From Amycolatopsis sp. 2-15 (lineage in GTDB: Bacteria; Actinomycetota; Actinomycetes; Mycobacteriales; Pseudonocardiaceae): a stretch of 64,000 bases of DNA. The position numbers and the translations under genes were made by a program. Positions 56,434 to 64,000 of this stretch are shown in pieces. The stretch spans positions 6,418,001 through 6,482,000 of the forward strand of contig NZ_CP127294.1 in NCBI RefSeq assembly GCF_030285625.1, read 5' to 3'. The notes under the pieces were generated by a model. The model had not been told where the DNA came from. It saw only the letters and a program-made list of their open reading frames with translations, and did not search any database. Each line of letters opens with the position of its first letter. Position 1 is the first letter of the stretch.

Positions 56434-57258
56434 ATGGCCAACCCGCCCCTGCTCACCCTGAACAACTCCGTCACCGTCCCGCAGCTCGGCTTCGGCGTCT
56501 ACCAGGTCCGCGCCGCGCAGGCCGGGAAGGTGATCGGCGCCGCGATCGAAGCGGGTTACCGCAGCATCGACACCGCCGCGATGTACGGCAACGAGGCCGA
56601 GGTCGGCGAAGCGATCCGCGCTTCGGGCCTGCCGCGGGACGAGTTCTTCGTGACCACGAAGCTGTGGAACGACCAGCACGGGTACGACAACGCGCTGCGC
56701 GCCTTCGACCACAGCGTTGCCGCGCTCGGGCTGGCGCAGATCGACCTGTTCCTCATCCACTGGCCGCAGCCGCGCCGCGACCGCTACGTGGAGACCTGGC
56801 GGGCGCTGGAGCAGCTCTACCGCGACGGGCGGGTGCGCGCCATCGGCGTGTCGAACTTCGGCATCACGCACCTGAGCCGGCTGCTCGACGAGACCGACGT
56901 GGTCCCGGCCGTGAACCAGGTCGAGCTGCACCCGTGGCTGCAGCAGCTGCCGCTGCGCACCTTCCACGCCGAGCACGGCATCGCCACGGAGGCCTGGAGC
57001 CCGCTCGCACGGGGCCGGCTGCTGGGCGACCGCGTGGTCACGGCGCTCGCGACCAAGTACGGCAAGACGCCCGCCCAGCTCGTGCTGCGTTGGCATCTGC
57101 AGATGGGCACGATCGCCATCCCGAAGTCGGCGACGCCGGCGCGGATCCGCGAGAACTTCGCCGTGTTCGACTTCGAGCTCGCCGACGACGACCTCGCGGC
57201 ACTGGCCGAGCTCGACAACGGCACCCGCACGGGCGCCGATCCCGATACCTTCGGCTGA
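56434..57258 (+). CDS. Aldo/keto reductase
   Basis: A 274-aa TIM-barrel NADPH reductase. The tetrad is visible: Asp and Tyr in YRSIDTAAMYGNE, Lys in FVTTKLWN, His in LFLIHWP. NADPH-binding IPKSATPARIRENF is near the C-terminus. It belongs to the AKR5-type 2,5-diketogluconate reductase-like group by pattern. Substrate unknown; monocistronic with its own terminator. Confidence 0.94.
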   Translation: MANPPLLTLNNSVTVPQLGFGVYQVRAAQAGKVIGAAIEAGYRSIDTAAMYGNEAEVGEAIRASGLPRDEFFVTTKLWNDQHGYDNALRAFDHSVAALGLAQIDLFLIHWPQPRRDRYVETWRALEQLYRDGRVRAIGVSNFGITHLSRLLDETDVVPAVNQVELHPWLQQLPLRTFHAEHGIATEAWSPLARGRLLGDRVVTALATKYGKTPAQLVLRWHLQMGTIAIPKSATPARIRENFAVFDFELADDDLAALAELDNGTRTGADPDTFG

Positions 57259-57278
57259 GCCGCGCCGCCTGGCGTACG

Positions 57279-57317
57279 GAAACGGCCGGCCCGGAAACTC
57301 TCGGGACCGGCCGTTTC
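57279..57317. terminator. Terminator between convergent genes
   Basis: GAAACGGCCGG (57279-57289) pairs exactly with CCGGCCGTTTC (57307-57317) between the aldo/keto reductase stop and the stop of the next minus-strand gene. Confidence 0.8.
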
Positions 57318-57338
57318 GGTGTTTTCGGCTGACGCGGG

Positions 57339-58040
57339 TCACGCCGCCCGGATACCGGCGGCCGCGAAGTCGGCCAGCTGGGCGGGTTCCTTGAGGAACG
57401 CGCGGAAGCTCTGCGTGGCGCGCTGCTGGTTCTCGTCGGTGGCCGTGTCGCCGACGGACGCCGCCGCGAGGCCCACGAACGGGTAGTCGGCGGGCGGGCC
57501 GGAGCCGATCGGCATCGCCGGCGAGCCGATGAGCTCGGGCTTGGCGTTCGTCAGCTGCGTGACCCAGTACGACGACTCGGGGATCCAGCCGTCGGGCAGG
57601 CCGCCGATGGTCGAGAGGTCGGTCTTGCCGGTCAGCGCGTCGAGGACCACCGACGACGGCTTGGTCGTGACGTCGACCTGGAAGCAGGCACCGTGCACCG
57701 GGGTCAGATCGGCGTCCCAGCGGCTCGCGGCGGCCTCGACCGGCTTCGCGATCTGCGGGGTCACGACGAGCCTGACGGTGGTCCGGTTCCCGCCACAGCT
57801 GGCGGCCTGGGCCTCGGCGCGGTTGTTGAGCACGCTGTCGGCCCAGTTCCAGCCGAAGACGCCGAGCGCGACCAGGACGACGAGCCCGGCACAGGCGATG
57901 GGCCAACCAGCGATCCGGCGGCGCGGAGCCTTCGCGGCGACGATCCGGTGTGAGCCCGTCGTCTCGCTGCGGCCCTGCTGGCGCTTCGGCGGATCGAGAG
58001 GGTGCGGCACCGGCTCTTCGGCCAGTGTGTGTCGCCCCAT
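57339..58040 (-). CDS. Membrane-anchored substrate-binding-like protein, short form
   Basis: A 233-aa protein starting MGRHTLAEE, with one helix (GWPIACAGLVVLVALGVFGW, about residues 46-65) and an extracytoplasmic domain reading TTVRLVVTPQIAKPVEAAAS, like the type 2 binding fold. Longer actinobacterial proteins with the MGRH start carry a second binding lobe and a VWA domain; these are missing, so the gene looks shortened. The ATG has GAAAGGAC upstream. Function unknown. Confidence 0.7.
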   Translation of the reverse strand: MGRHTLAEEPVPHPLDPPKRQQGRSETTGSHRIVAAKAPRRRIAGWPIACAGLVVLVALGVFGWNWADSVLNNRAEAQAASCGGNRTTVRLVVTPQIAKPVEAAASRWDADLTPVHGACFQVDVTTKPSSVVLDALTGKTDLSTIGGLPDGWIPESSYWVTQLTNAKPELIGSPAMPIGSGPPADYPFVGLAAASVGDTATDENQQRATQSFRAFLKEPAQLADFAAAGIRAA

Positions 58041-58158
58041 CGTTGTCCTTTCGAGATGTGCGCGCACGCGCTGCTATGCAATCAAACCGTTATCACCCTA
58101 ACAGGCCAGCGACCCTGGGTGAATATTGTGACTCAGAGTTGCACGGTCTGTACACAAT

Positions 58159-59040
58159 TCACCAGGTTCCGCCGAGCAGGTGACGGCAGAGCGCGATGAG
58201 CCGAGCTCGCAGCGGCGCCGCCCGGCGCGCGAAGCCGCCTTGCGCGCGGGCGTACTCGGCCCGCCCTTCGGGCGTCTCGATGCGCACAGGAGAGTAGCCG
58301 TAGGCCAAAAGGTCGTACGGGCTGGCCCGCATGTCGAGCTCCCGGACGTCGGAGGCAAGCTCGAAGCAGTCGGCCACCAGCTCGGCCGGGACGAACGGGT
58401 CGAGCTTGTAGGCCCACTTGAAGAGGTCCATGTTCGCGTGGAGACAGCCCGGCTGCTCCAGCTCGACCTGGTTCTCGCGGACGGGCTCGAGGGTGTTGCG
58501 CGGCCGCGCCGGGTCGGTGAAGAACCGGAACGCGTCGTAGTGTCCGCAGCGGATCTCGAGCGACTCGACCACCGTGTCGGTGCCGGCCGAGCCGAGCCGC
58601 AGCGGCACCTGCGAGTGCCGCACGGAGTCCGCCGGCTCGCGGTAGACCATGGCCCACTCGTGCAGGCCGAAGCAGCTCAGCCGCGGGGAACGGCTCGCCG
58701 TGGCGTCGAGCAGCCGCAACACGAACTCAGCCGTCCGGACGCGGCGTTCGGTGAAGGCGGCCGGGTCGAGCGTCACGCCGGCGGCCGTCTCGACGAAGGC
58801 CGGCCGGTCGAGGAAGCGCCGCGCGGCCGGGCCCGCGAGAACCACACCCGGGCCCGGTTGCCAGCGTTCGAGGTGCCCGGGCCGGTACGAGTAGTACGTG
58901 AACAGGAAGTCGAGCACGGGGTGCTTCTCGCCCCGCGCCCGGCGTTCCTGGTGTGGCACCGTCCACGCCCGCATCCGCTCGACGTGCTCGGCCTGGCGTG
59001 CTTGCCAGTCCGGTTCCGCGAGGACGAGCGGGCCGGTCAT
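58159..59040 (-). CDS. Conserved actinobacterial protein, often called 3-methyladenine DNA glycosylase
   Basis: A 293-aa protein: PVLDFLFTYYSYRPGHLERW, LSCFGLHEWAMVYREPADSV, GCLHANMDLFKWAYKLDPFV. Databases commonly label this family 3-methyladenine DNA glycosylase, but I see neither a helix-hairpin-helix motif nor an AAG-type core, so the activity should be doubted. It is the last gene of a coupled unit with two CNNM transporters (ATGA overlap). Confidence 0.7.
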   Translation of the reverse strand: MTGPLVLAEPDWQARQAEHVERMRAWTVPHQERRARGEKHPVLDFLFTYYSYRPGHLERWQPGPGVVLAGPAARRFLDRPAFVETAAGVTLDPAAFTERRVRTAEFVLRLLDATASRSPRLSCFGLHEWAMVYREPADSVRHSQVPLRLGSAGTDTVVESLEIRCGHYDAFRFFTDPARPRNTLEPVRENQVELEQPGCLHANMDLFKWAYKLDPFVPAELVADCFELASDVRELDMRASPYDLLAYGYSPVRIETPEGRAEYARAQGGFARRAAPLRARLIALCRHLLGGTW

Positions 59041-60080
59041 GCCGTCACGTGCGTGCCGTCGCGCACGGTGCCCACGTACTCCTCGACGAGGTCCTCCAGC
59101 GCCACGACACCCACCGCCTTGCCCGCGGCGTCGAGCGCCCGCGCGAGGTGGCTGCCCTCCTTGCGCATGGCCGAGAGCGCCACGTCGAGCCGCGCGTCGG
59201 CGCGCAGCTCGGTGAGCGGCCGGGTCTTCGAGTCCGGCACGCTAGTGTTCGCGCTCTGGCCGACGAGGTCGAGCACGTCCTTCACGTGGATGTAGCCGGT
59301 GAGCATGCCGTCGTCGGTGCAGACCGGGAACCGCGAGAACCCGGTCGCGGACACCGCGCGTTCCACGTCGCCGAGCGTCGGTCCACAAGGGAGGGTGGTC
59401 AGCTGCGCGGTGGGCACGAGCACGTCGGACACGGTTTTCGCGACCGACGACAACGTCTGCGAAAGCCGTTGGTGCTCCGAGTGTTCGAGCAGCCCCTCGC
59501 GCCGCGACTCGCTGAGCAGCTCGGCCAGCTCGTCGGAGGTGTACGCCGTCTCCAGCTCGTCCTTCGGCTCCACCTTCACCAGGTGCAGGAACGCGTTGGC
59601 GACGAGGTTGAGGAACCAGATCACGGGGCTCGCGAGCTTCACCCACGCGACGTGCGCGGGCACCAGCCAGAGCGCGAGCCGTTCGGGCTCGGCGATGGCG
59701 AGGTTCTTCGGCACCATCTCGCCGATCAGCACGTGGAGCATCGTGATGAACGCCAGCGCGATCGCGAACGAGATCGGGTGCAGCAGCTGCTGGGGCAGGC
59801 CGAACAGGTCGAAGAACCCGGAAAGCCGGTGCGCCACGGCGGGTTCGCCCAGCCGGCCGAGCAGCAGCGAGCAGATGGTGATGCCCAGCTGCGCGCCCGC
59901 GAGCATCCGCGACACGTGCTTGCTGGCGTTGATCACGATCTTCGCGCGCGTCTTTCCCTGATCCAGCAACGCTTCCAGGCGGTCGCGGCGCGAGGAGATC
60001 AGCGTGAACTCGGCGCCGACGAAAAACGCGTTGGCGAGCAGCAGCACCACGACCAGGGCGATGTTCAGCCAGTCGTTCAC
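59037..60080 (-). CDS. CNNM/CorC-family transporter, subunit without CorC tail
   Basis: A 347-aa membrane protein: a DUF21 domain of about four helices (NAFFVGAEFTLISSRRDRLE start, LIGEMVPKNLAIAEPERLAL) and two CBS motifs (LVPTAQLTTLP; GYIHVKDVLDLVGQ). It lacks the C-terminal CorC_HlyC domain present in its neighbour. The family handles magnesium or cobalt, usually as dimers, so a heterodimer is likely. GTG start and end overlap neighbours by four bases. Confidence 0.9.
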   Translation of the reverse strand: MNDWLNIALVVVLLLANAFFVGAEFTLISSRRDRLEALLDQGKTRAKIVINASKHVSRMLAGAQLGITICSLLLGRLGEPAVAHRLSGFFDLFGLPQQLLHPISFAIALAFITMLHVLIGEMVPKNLAIAEPERLALWLVPAHVAWVKLASPVIWFLNLVANAFLHLVKVEPKDELETAYTSDELAELLSESRREGLLEHSEHQRLSQTLSSVAKTVSDVLVPTAQLTTLPCGPTLGDVERAVSATGFSRFPVCTDDGMLTGYIHVKDVLDLVGQSANTSVPDSKTRPLTELRADARLDVALSAMRKEGSHLARALDAAGKAVGVVALEDLVEEYVGTVRDGTHVTA

Positions 60081-61480
60081 GCGACCACCTCGCGTTCGGT
60101 GACCTGGTGTGGCGCGGCGGTCTTCTCCCGCGCGGCGCCCGGGTCCTGGTCGGCGTTCTGGCCCGGACCGGGTTCCACGGGCCGCACCTCGACCTCGGCG
60201 ATGCGGTGGCGGTCCATGCTCGTGACGGTGAGCCGCCAGCCGTCGACGACGGTGGCGTCACCCTCGGCGGGGATGCGGCCGAGGCGTTCGAGGATCAGGC
60301 CGGCGATCGTCTCGTAGTCGCCGTCGGGCATGCGGAAGCCGGTGACCTCGCTGACCTCGTCGGCGCGCAGCTGGCCCGACACGAGCCAGCTGTCGGAGCC
60401 GACCTGCTGCGACGCCGGGGCTTCGCGGTCGTCGTGCTCGTCGCGAACGTCGCCGATGATCTCCTCGACCACGTCCTCCAGCGTCACCAGCCCGGCCGTG
60501 CCGCCGTACTCGTCGACGACGATGGCGAGCTGGTAGCGGGAGTCGCGCAGGCGGTTGAGCAGGTCGTCGCCCGAGAGCGACTCGGGCACGGTCGGCACGG
60601 GGCGCATGACCGAGCCGATGCGCACGGTGGCGCGATCGTCGCCGGGCACCGCGAAGGCCTGCTTCACGTGCACAGCGCCCTGCACGTCGTCGAGGTCCTC
60701 GCGGTAGACCGGAAAACGGGAGAACCCCGTGCGGCGCGAGATTTCGATGAGGTCGTTGATCGTGTCGTCCACGGTCAGGGACTCGACCTGCACGCGCGGG
60801 GTCATGAGCTCGTCGGCGGTGCGCTCGCCGAAACGCAGCGAGCGGTCCAGCAGCTCCGCCGTGGAAGTGTCGAGCTTCCCGCTCTCGGCGCTGGAGCGCA
60901 CGATCGACCCGAGCTCCTGCGGCGAGCGCGCGGACCGCAGCTCTTCCTGCGGCTCGACGCCGAACTTGCGCACCACGAAGTTGGCGCTGTTGTTCATGAG
61001 CGTGATGAGCCAGCGGAACAGCGCGGAGAACCGAGAGTGGTAGCCGGTCACGGCGCGGGCGGTGCGCAGCGGGCGCGCGATCGCGATGTTCTTCGGCACC
61101 ATCTCGCCGAGGATCATCGACAGGAACGTGGCCACCACCAGCGCGACGGCGATCGACGCGCCGGCCGCGACGGCCTCGGACACGCCCACCGCGTCGAAGA
61201 TCGGCCGCACGAGCTCGCCGATGAGCGGCTCGGCGAGGTAACCGGTGATCAGCGTGGTGAGGGTGATCGCGACCTGGGCACCCGAGAGCTGGAAGCTCAG
61301 CGTGCGGTGCGCCTTCTGCACCGCGAGCGAGCGACGGTCGCCCACCTGGCGCACGTCGGCGTCGACGGTGCTGCGCTCGAGGGCGGTCAGCGAGAACTCG
61401 GCGGCGACGGCGAGGCCGGTGCCGATCGTGAGGAGGACGAAGACCAGCACACCGGCCACGGAGAGCAGGACGTGGGTCAT
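60077..61480 (-). CDS. CNNM/CorC-family transporter, full length
   Basis: A 467-aa protein: DUF21 helices (AVAAEFSLTALERSTVDADV start, ILGEMVPKNIAIARPLRTAR), a CBS pair (LMTPRVQVESL; AIVVDEYGGTAGLVTLEDVV) and the CorC_HlyC domain (SWLVSGQLRADEVSEVTGFR). It probably mediates divalent-cation export with its neighbour. The 202-nt gap upstream shows a small hairpin but no magnesium riboswitch I can recognise. Confidence 0.92.
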   Translation of the reverse strand: MTHVLLSVAGVLVFVLLTIGTGLAVAAEFSLTALERSTVDADVRQVGDRRSLAVQKAHRTLSFQLSGAQVAITLTTLITGYLAEPLIGELVRPIFDAVGVSEAVAAGASIAVALVVATFLSMILGEMVPKNIAIARPLRTARAVTGYHSRFSALFRWLITLMNNSANFVVRKFGVEPQEELRSARSPQELGSIVRSSAESGKLDTSTAELLDRSLRFGERTADELMTPRVQVESLTVDDTINDLIEISRRTGFSRFPVYREDLDDVQGAVHVKQAFAVPGDDRATVRIGSVMRPVPTVPESLSGDDLLNRLRDSRYQLAIVVDEYGGTAGLVTLEDVVEEIIGDVRDEHDDREAPASQQVGSDSWLVSGQLRADEVSEVTGFRMPDGDYETIAGLILERLGRIPAEGDATVVDGWRLTVTSMDRHRIAEVEVRPVEPGPGQNADQDPGAAREKTAAPHQVTEREVVA

Positions 61481-61682
61481 GCCGCACCGTCCGGGACGGG
61501 GAAGTGGGCGGCTAGCGGGCAGCCGGGTTGTCGACCCGGCCCGGTACTGTCACCGGGCGATTGCGCGGCGCGCACGTGTGGAGTCACTCCTAGTCAGGGA
61601 ATCGGCTTGTACTGCGACGATGCCGACAATCTTAACGTGCTCCGGACGCCGGACGGGTGAGAGCCGGGTGAAGCGGTGTGGC

Positions 61683-62264
61683 TCAGCGCGGCTGCCGGCC
61701 CAGGAGCGCCACGAGCCTCGTCGCCTCGTTCGCGGTCCGCCCGACGGCGACCGGCGGCTCGAACAGGCCGATGCCCTGCCAGTCGTCGACCCACGGCCGC
61801 ACGACCTCGAGCAGGCGGGCCGCCAGGTCCGACGGGATGGGGTTCGGCTTGTCGAGTGCCATCGCGAGGTCCCAGGCGTGCACGGCGAAGTCGATGGACA
61901 TCTGCCAGCCGTACTCCTCGGCCGGGATCAGCCCGAAGGAGACGTGGACGGTGCGCTGCGGCACGCCGGGCACCAGCCACGCTTCGCGCGCCGTGGCCGC
62001 CGACGTCTCCCAGGCGGCGACGGGGTCGTCTCCGAGCTGGTCGCCGTCGAAGCGGTCGCCGACGTCGTCGAGGGTGGCGCCGTCGAGCAGGGGCGGAACC
62101 CACAGCTGTTCGACGACGAGGTGGTTCACGAGGTCGCGCACGGACCAGTCGGCGCAGGGCGTGCCGCGAGCCCAGTCACCGGGTCCGATTTCGTGCACGG
62201 CCCGGTCGAAGAGGGCGAGGGCCTGTCCGTGCGCGTCGAGGATCTCCACGGCCACATTCAACAC
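61683..62264 (-). CDS. DinB/mycothiol maleylpyruvate isomerase-fold protein (TIGR03086)
   Basis: A 193-aa four-helix protein: PCADWSVRDLVNHLVVEQLW near residue 37, with the family His, and MSIDFAVHAWDLAMALDKPN with the HxWD metal motif near residue 125. TIGR03086 proteins bind metal; many may use mycothiol. Substrate unknown. GTG start. It lies 28 nt after the TetR gene in the same direction and may be co-transcribed. Confidence 0.88.
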   Translation of the reverse strand: MLNVAVEILDAHGQALALFDRAVHEIGPGDWARGTPCADWSVRDLVNHLVVEQLWVPPLLDGATLDDVGDRFDGDQLGDDPVAAWETSAATAREAWLVPGVPQRTVHVSFGLIPAEEYGWQMSIDFAVHAWDLAMALDKPNPIPSDLAARLLEVVRPWVDDWQGIGLFEPPVAVGRTANEATRLVALLGRQPR

Positions 62265-62292
62265 GAAAGTGACCGCGGCGCAGTGTGAGCGC

Positions 62293-62880
62293 CTATCGGG
62301 TGGTCCCGGGCCGGTGGCGCCGGACGGTCTCCTCGACCAGGTCGAGGACGGGGCCGAGGTCGTCGCCGGGCAGTCCCATCGCGAGGTGGGAGACCAGACC
62401 TTCGAGCACGAGCTCGAGGAACGCGGTGAGCACGTCCACGTCCACGTCGTCGCGCAGATTGCCTGCCCCGCGCTGGCGCATGAGCCGTTCGCGCGTCGCG
62501 GTGGTCAGCTGCTCGGAGCGCTCGGCCCAGCGGCCGCGGAACTCCGGGTCGGTGCGCAGCCGCCGGGACACCTCGAGCCGCGTACCGAGCCAGTCGGCGG
62601 GGTGCTCGCTGTCGCCGGAGAGCAGCTCGCGCATCACCTGCACCAGGCCCTGTTCGGCCACGACGTCGGCCATCCGCACGGCGTCGTCCTCGGCAAGCGC
62701 GAGGAACAGCGACTCCTTGTCGCGGAAGTGGTGGAAGATGGCTCCGCGGGACAGACCCGTCGCCTCCTCGAGGCGGCGGACTGTGGCACCCTCGTAGCCG
62801 TACCGGGCGAAGCACACGCGCGAACCGTCGAGGATCTGGCGCCGGCGTGCGTCGAGGTGATCCTGGCTGACCCGTGGCAT
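62293..62880 (-). CDS. acnR: TetR-family regulator, AcnR type
   Basis: A 195-aa repressor. MPRVSQDHLDARRRQILDGS and ATVRRLEEATGLSRGAIFHH, then FRDKESLFLALAEDDAVRMA, match AcnR (Rv1474c; C. glutamicum AcnR), the citrate/iron-sensing repressor of aconitase. The acn gene that normally adjoins it is absent from both sides here. A matching operator lies upstream. The ATG at 62880 is the family start; a longer frame to 63000 is not supported. Confidence 0.85.
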   Translation of the reverse strand: MPRVSQDHLDARRRQILDGSRVCFARYGYEGATVRRLEEATGLSRGAIFHHFRDKESLFLALAEDDAVRMADVVAEQGLVQVMRELLSGDSEHPADWLGTRLEVSRRLRTDPEFRGRWAERSEQLTTATRERLMRQRGAGNLRDDVDVDVLTAFLELVLEGLVSHLAMGLPGDDLGPVLDLVEETVRRHRPGTTR

Positions 62881-62917
62881 CCTGGAATCCTGACATCTGG
62901 GACGGGGTTCTCGCAAT

Positions 62918-62933
62918 CCGTACGTACGTACTG
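62918..62933 (-). promoter_or_regulatory. AcnR-type operator
   Basis: On the minus strand it reads CAGTACGTACGTACGG, close to the AcnR site form CAGNAC-n4-GTACTG. It contains the perfect palindrome GTACGTACGTAC (62920-62931). It lies 38 nt upstream of the acnR start, so autoregulation is expected. Confidence 0.68.
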
Positions 62934-63064
62934 TGACGTGGAGTCGCCGGAACCGGGTCGCTTCTTTCTTCGTCTCACCTCGGCCACGTTCTGCTGACAC
63001 AGACGTGGCCGGTGACTACGCTGTGCGCCATCACGGTGAGTGAGACTGGGGAGAGGAACGGGCC

Positions 63065-63460
63065 TTGATCATCGGCGAAGCGGGCCGCGCGGCCCAAACC
63101 GTCTTCGGCGACGTCTCCGGCCGTGGCCCCGTGTACGGCGGCGGGGGTGGGGCCGGAGGCACCTTCGAGATGGAGCCCGCCGAGCTCGATGCCGTGATCG
63201 GGCTGTGGGAAGACCAGCTCACGAAGATCACGGCCGACGGCCGCAAGATCGCGGACATCGTCACGGCGCTGAAAGCTCCCGGGAAGGACCCCGCCAGCAG
63301 TGATTACGCCACCACTGGTGGCGACTCGTTGCGCGCGCTGCAGGAGCAGAACGATTCGATGCGCCAGTACGTGCAGGGCTACCTCGCGAAGCTGAAGGCG
63401 GCCAAGGACAAGACCGTGGCGACCGACCAGGCGAACGCCGAGCTCGGCCAGGCACGATGA
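63065..63460 (+). CDS. Small helical protein, WXG100/ESX-like
   Basis: A 131-aa protein with a Gly-rich start (about residues 20-33) and a long helical part: EPAELDAVIGLWEDQLTKIT, SLRALQEQNDSMRQYVQGYL, then a Lys-rich coil. Pseudonocardiaceae often have such proteins just before DUF3558 lipoproteins. The WXG motif itself is not clear. TTG start with GGGGAGAGG upstream. It overlaps the lipoprotein gene by four bases. Confidence 0.7.
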   Translation: MIIGEAGRAAQTVFGDVSGRGPVYGGGGGAGGTFEMEPAELDAVIGLWEDQLTKITADGRKIADIVTALKAPGKDPASSDYATTGGDSLRALQEQNDSMRQYVQGYLAKLKAAKDKTVATDQANAELGQAR

Positions 63461-64000
63461 GGGGAACCAGCGCGAGGGCGGCGTGTGCCGCGCTCGTGGT
63501 CATGGCCGTCGGGGTGGCGGCCGGGTGTTCGACACCCACCGCGGGTACCGCGGAGCCGGCCCGAGCAGTGCCTCCGACTCCCGTGCGCCGAAGGTGACGG
63601 ATCCGCTCGATCCGGCCGCGTACCTGGGCAAACCTTGTGCGCTCGTGCCGGAGAGTGTGCTGGCCCCGCTGCGTTATCCGGCGCAGGGCGAAGCGACCGT
63701 GACCGGGCCGTTCGCCGAGGCGGGGCCCGGTTGTGGCTGGCAGATCGGTGCCGAAGGGCTCAGCGTCCAGATCATCATCGGCACGGGGAACCGTGACCAG
63801 GGGATGGGTGGCCTCGCCGGCGTGTACCGCGCGAAGGACGCGGGACAACTCGGCTTCGTGGACCCCGCTCCCTCGGTGGCCGGTTACCCCGCGGTGTTCA
63901 GCGATCTCAGCGACCGCAGGGCCCGCGGAAACTGCAACCTCTGGGTCGGACTCGCCGACGACCTTGCGGTCACCGTGGCGGCTCAGGGCTATCAGGGCGA
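63457..64000 (+). pseudogene. DUF3558-type lipoprotein, frameshifted, 3' end outside window
   Basis: The ATG frame gives a signal peptide and lipobox AAGC (cysteine near residue 24), then a stop at 63595-63597. From about 63564 another frame carries on with SSASDSRAPKVTDPLDPAAY and LGKPCALVPESVLAPLRYPA, GCGWQIGAEGLSVQIIIGTG, the paired-Cys pattern of DUF3558 proteins, and stays open to the window end. A one-base shift between about 63545 and 63590 would join them. Sequencing error is possible. Confidence 0.75.

Noticed and set aside
61481..61682. Possible magnesium riboswitch before the CNNM genes
   Set aside because: Only a 7-bp hairpin (near 61540) is visible; no M-box or ykkC-like conserved strings.

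Overview
The window is high-GC actinobacterial chromosome with many GTG/TTG starts and 4-nt ATGA/GTGA gene overlaps. An IdeR-type iron box, a Zur box, a GarA-FtsR-BFN block, class F sortase and DUF3558/WXG100-like genes point to a Pseudonocardiaceae member, most likely Amycolatopsis or a close relative (inference from gene content only). No rRNA, tRNA, CRISPR array or transposase was seen.

Region 1 (1-19.8 kb) is a siderophore-type locus. It holds the 3' 12.5 kb of a non-ribosomal peptide synthetase, (A)-nMT-T-C-A-T-C-A-T-C-A-T-E, with two serine-coded adenylation domains and no thioesterase. An MbtH-like gene follows. Convergent to these are a siderophore-binding lipoprotein and two half-ABC exporter-type proteins whose ATPase motifs are broken in complementary ways. 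Two FecCD permeases diverge from the exporter pair. Two iron boxes sit in front of the uptake and export genes.

Region 2 (19.8-30.5 kb) has a DMT-type membrane protein, a barstar-like protein, a DinB remnant and a metallo-beta-lactamase-fold hydrolase. Next is an ssuCBAD sulfonate operon preceded by a 26-aa leader peptide ending in Cys-Cys, then a GT-C/DUF4397/sortase operon, a frameshifted IclR regulator and an acetaldehyde-dehydrogenase fragment.

Region 3 (30.5-39.3 kb) is a TetR-controlled operon (DUF2236 oxygenase, F420-type LLM oxidoreductase, GPH symporter, PLP decarboxylase), facing a MarR-MFS-dienelactone hydrolase-DUF6295 operon.

Region 4 (39.5-43.3 kb) is a zinc-starvation island. 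Divergent operons around one Zur box encode cysteine-free L28, L33, S14, S18, L31 and L32, an Mrf-like protein with no P-loop, and a CobW GTPase.

Region 5 (43.3-64 kb) starts with siroheme synthesis (CobA/CysG) and lipid/acyl-CoA genes. It continues with the conserved gcvH-garA-ftsR-BFN-MerR block, interrupted by a TetR gene and followed by a tandem glycine riboswitch with no glycine gene behind it. Then come an MmyB-type regulator, an aldo/keto reductase, a CNNM transporter pair, an AcnR-like regulator without aconitase, and a WXG100-like/DUF3558 pair whose lipoprotein gene is frameshifted.

Two further points deserve attention. A hairpin-forming palindromic repeat occurs twice, both times between convergent genes. 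A 300-bp tract is identical between two NRPS modules.
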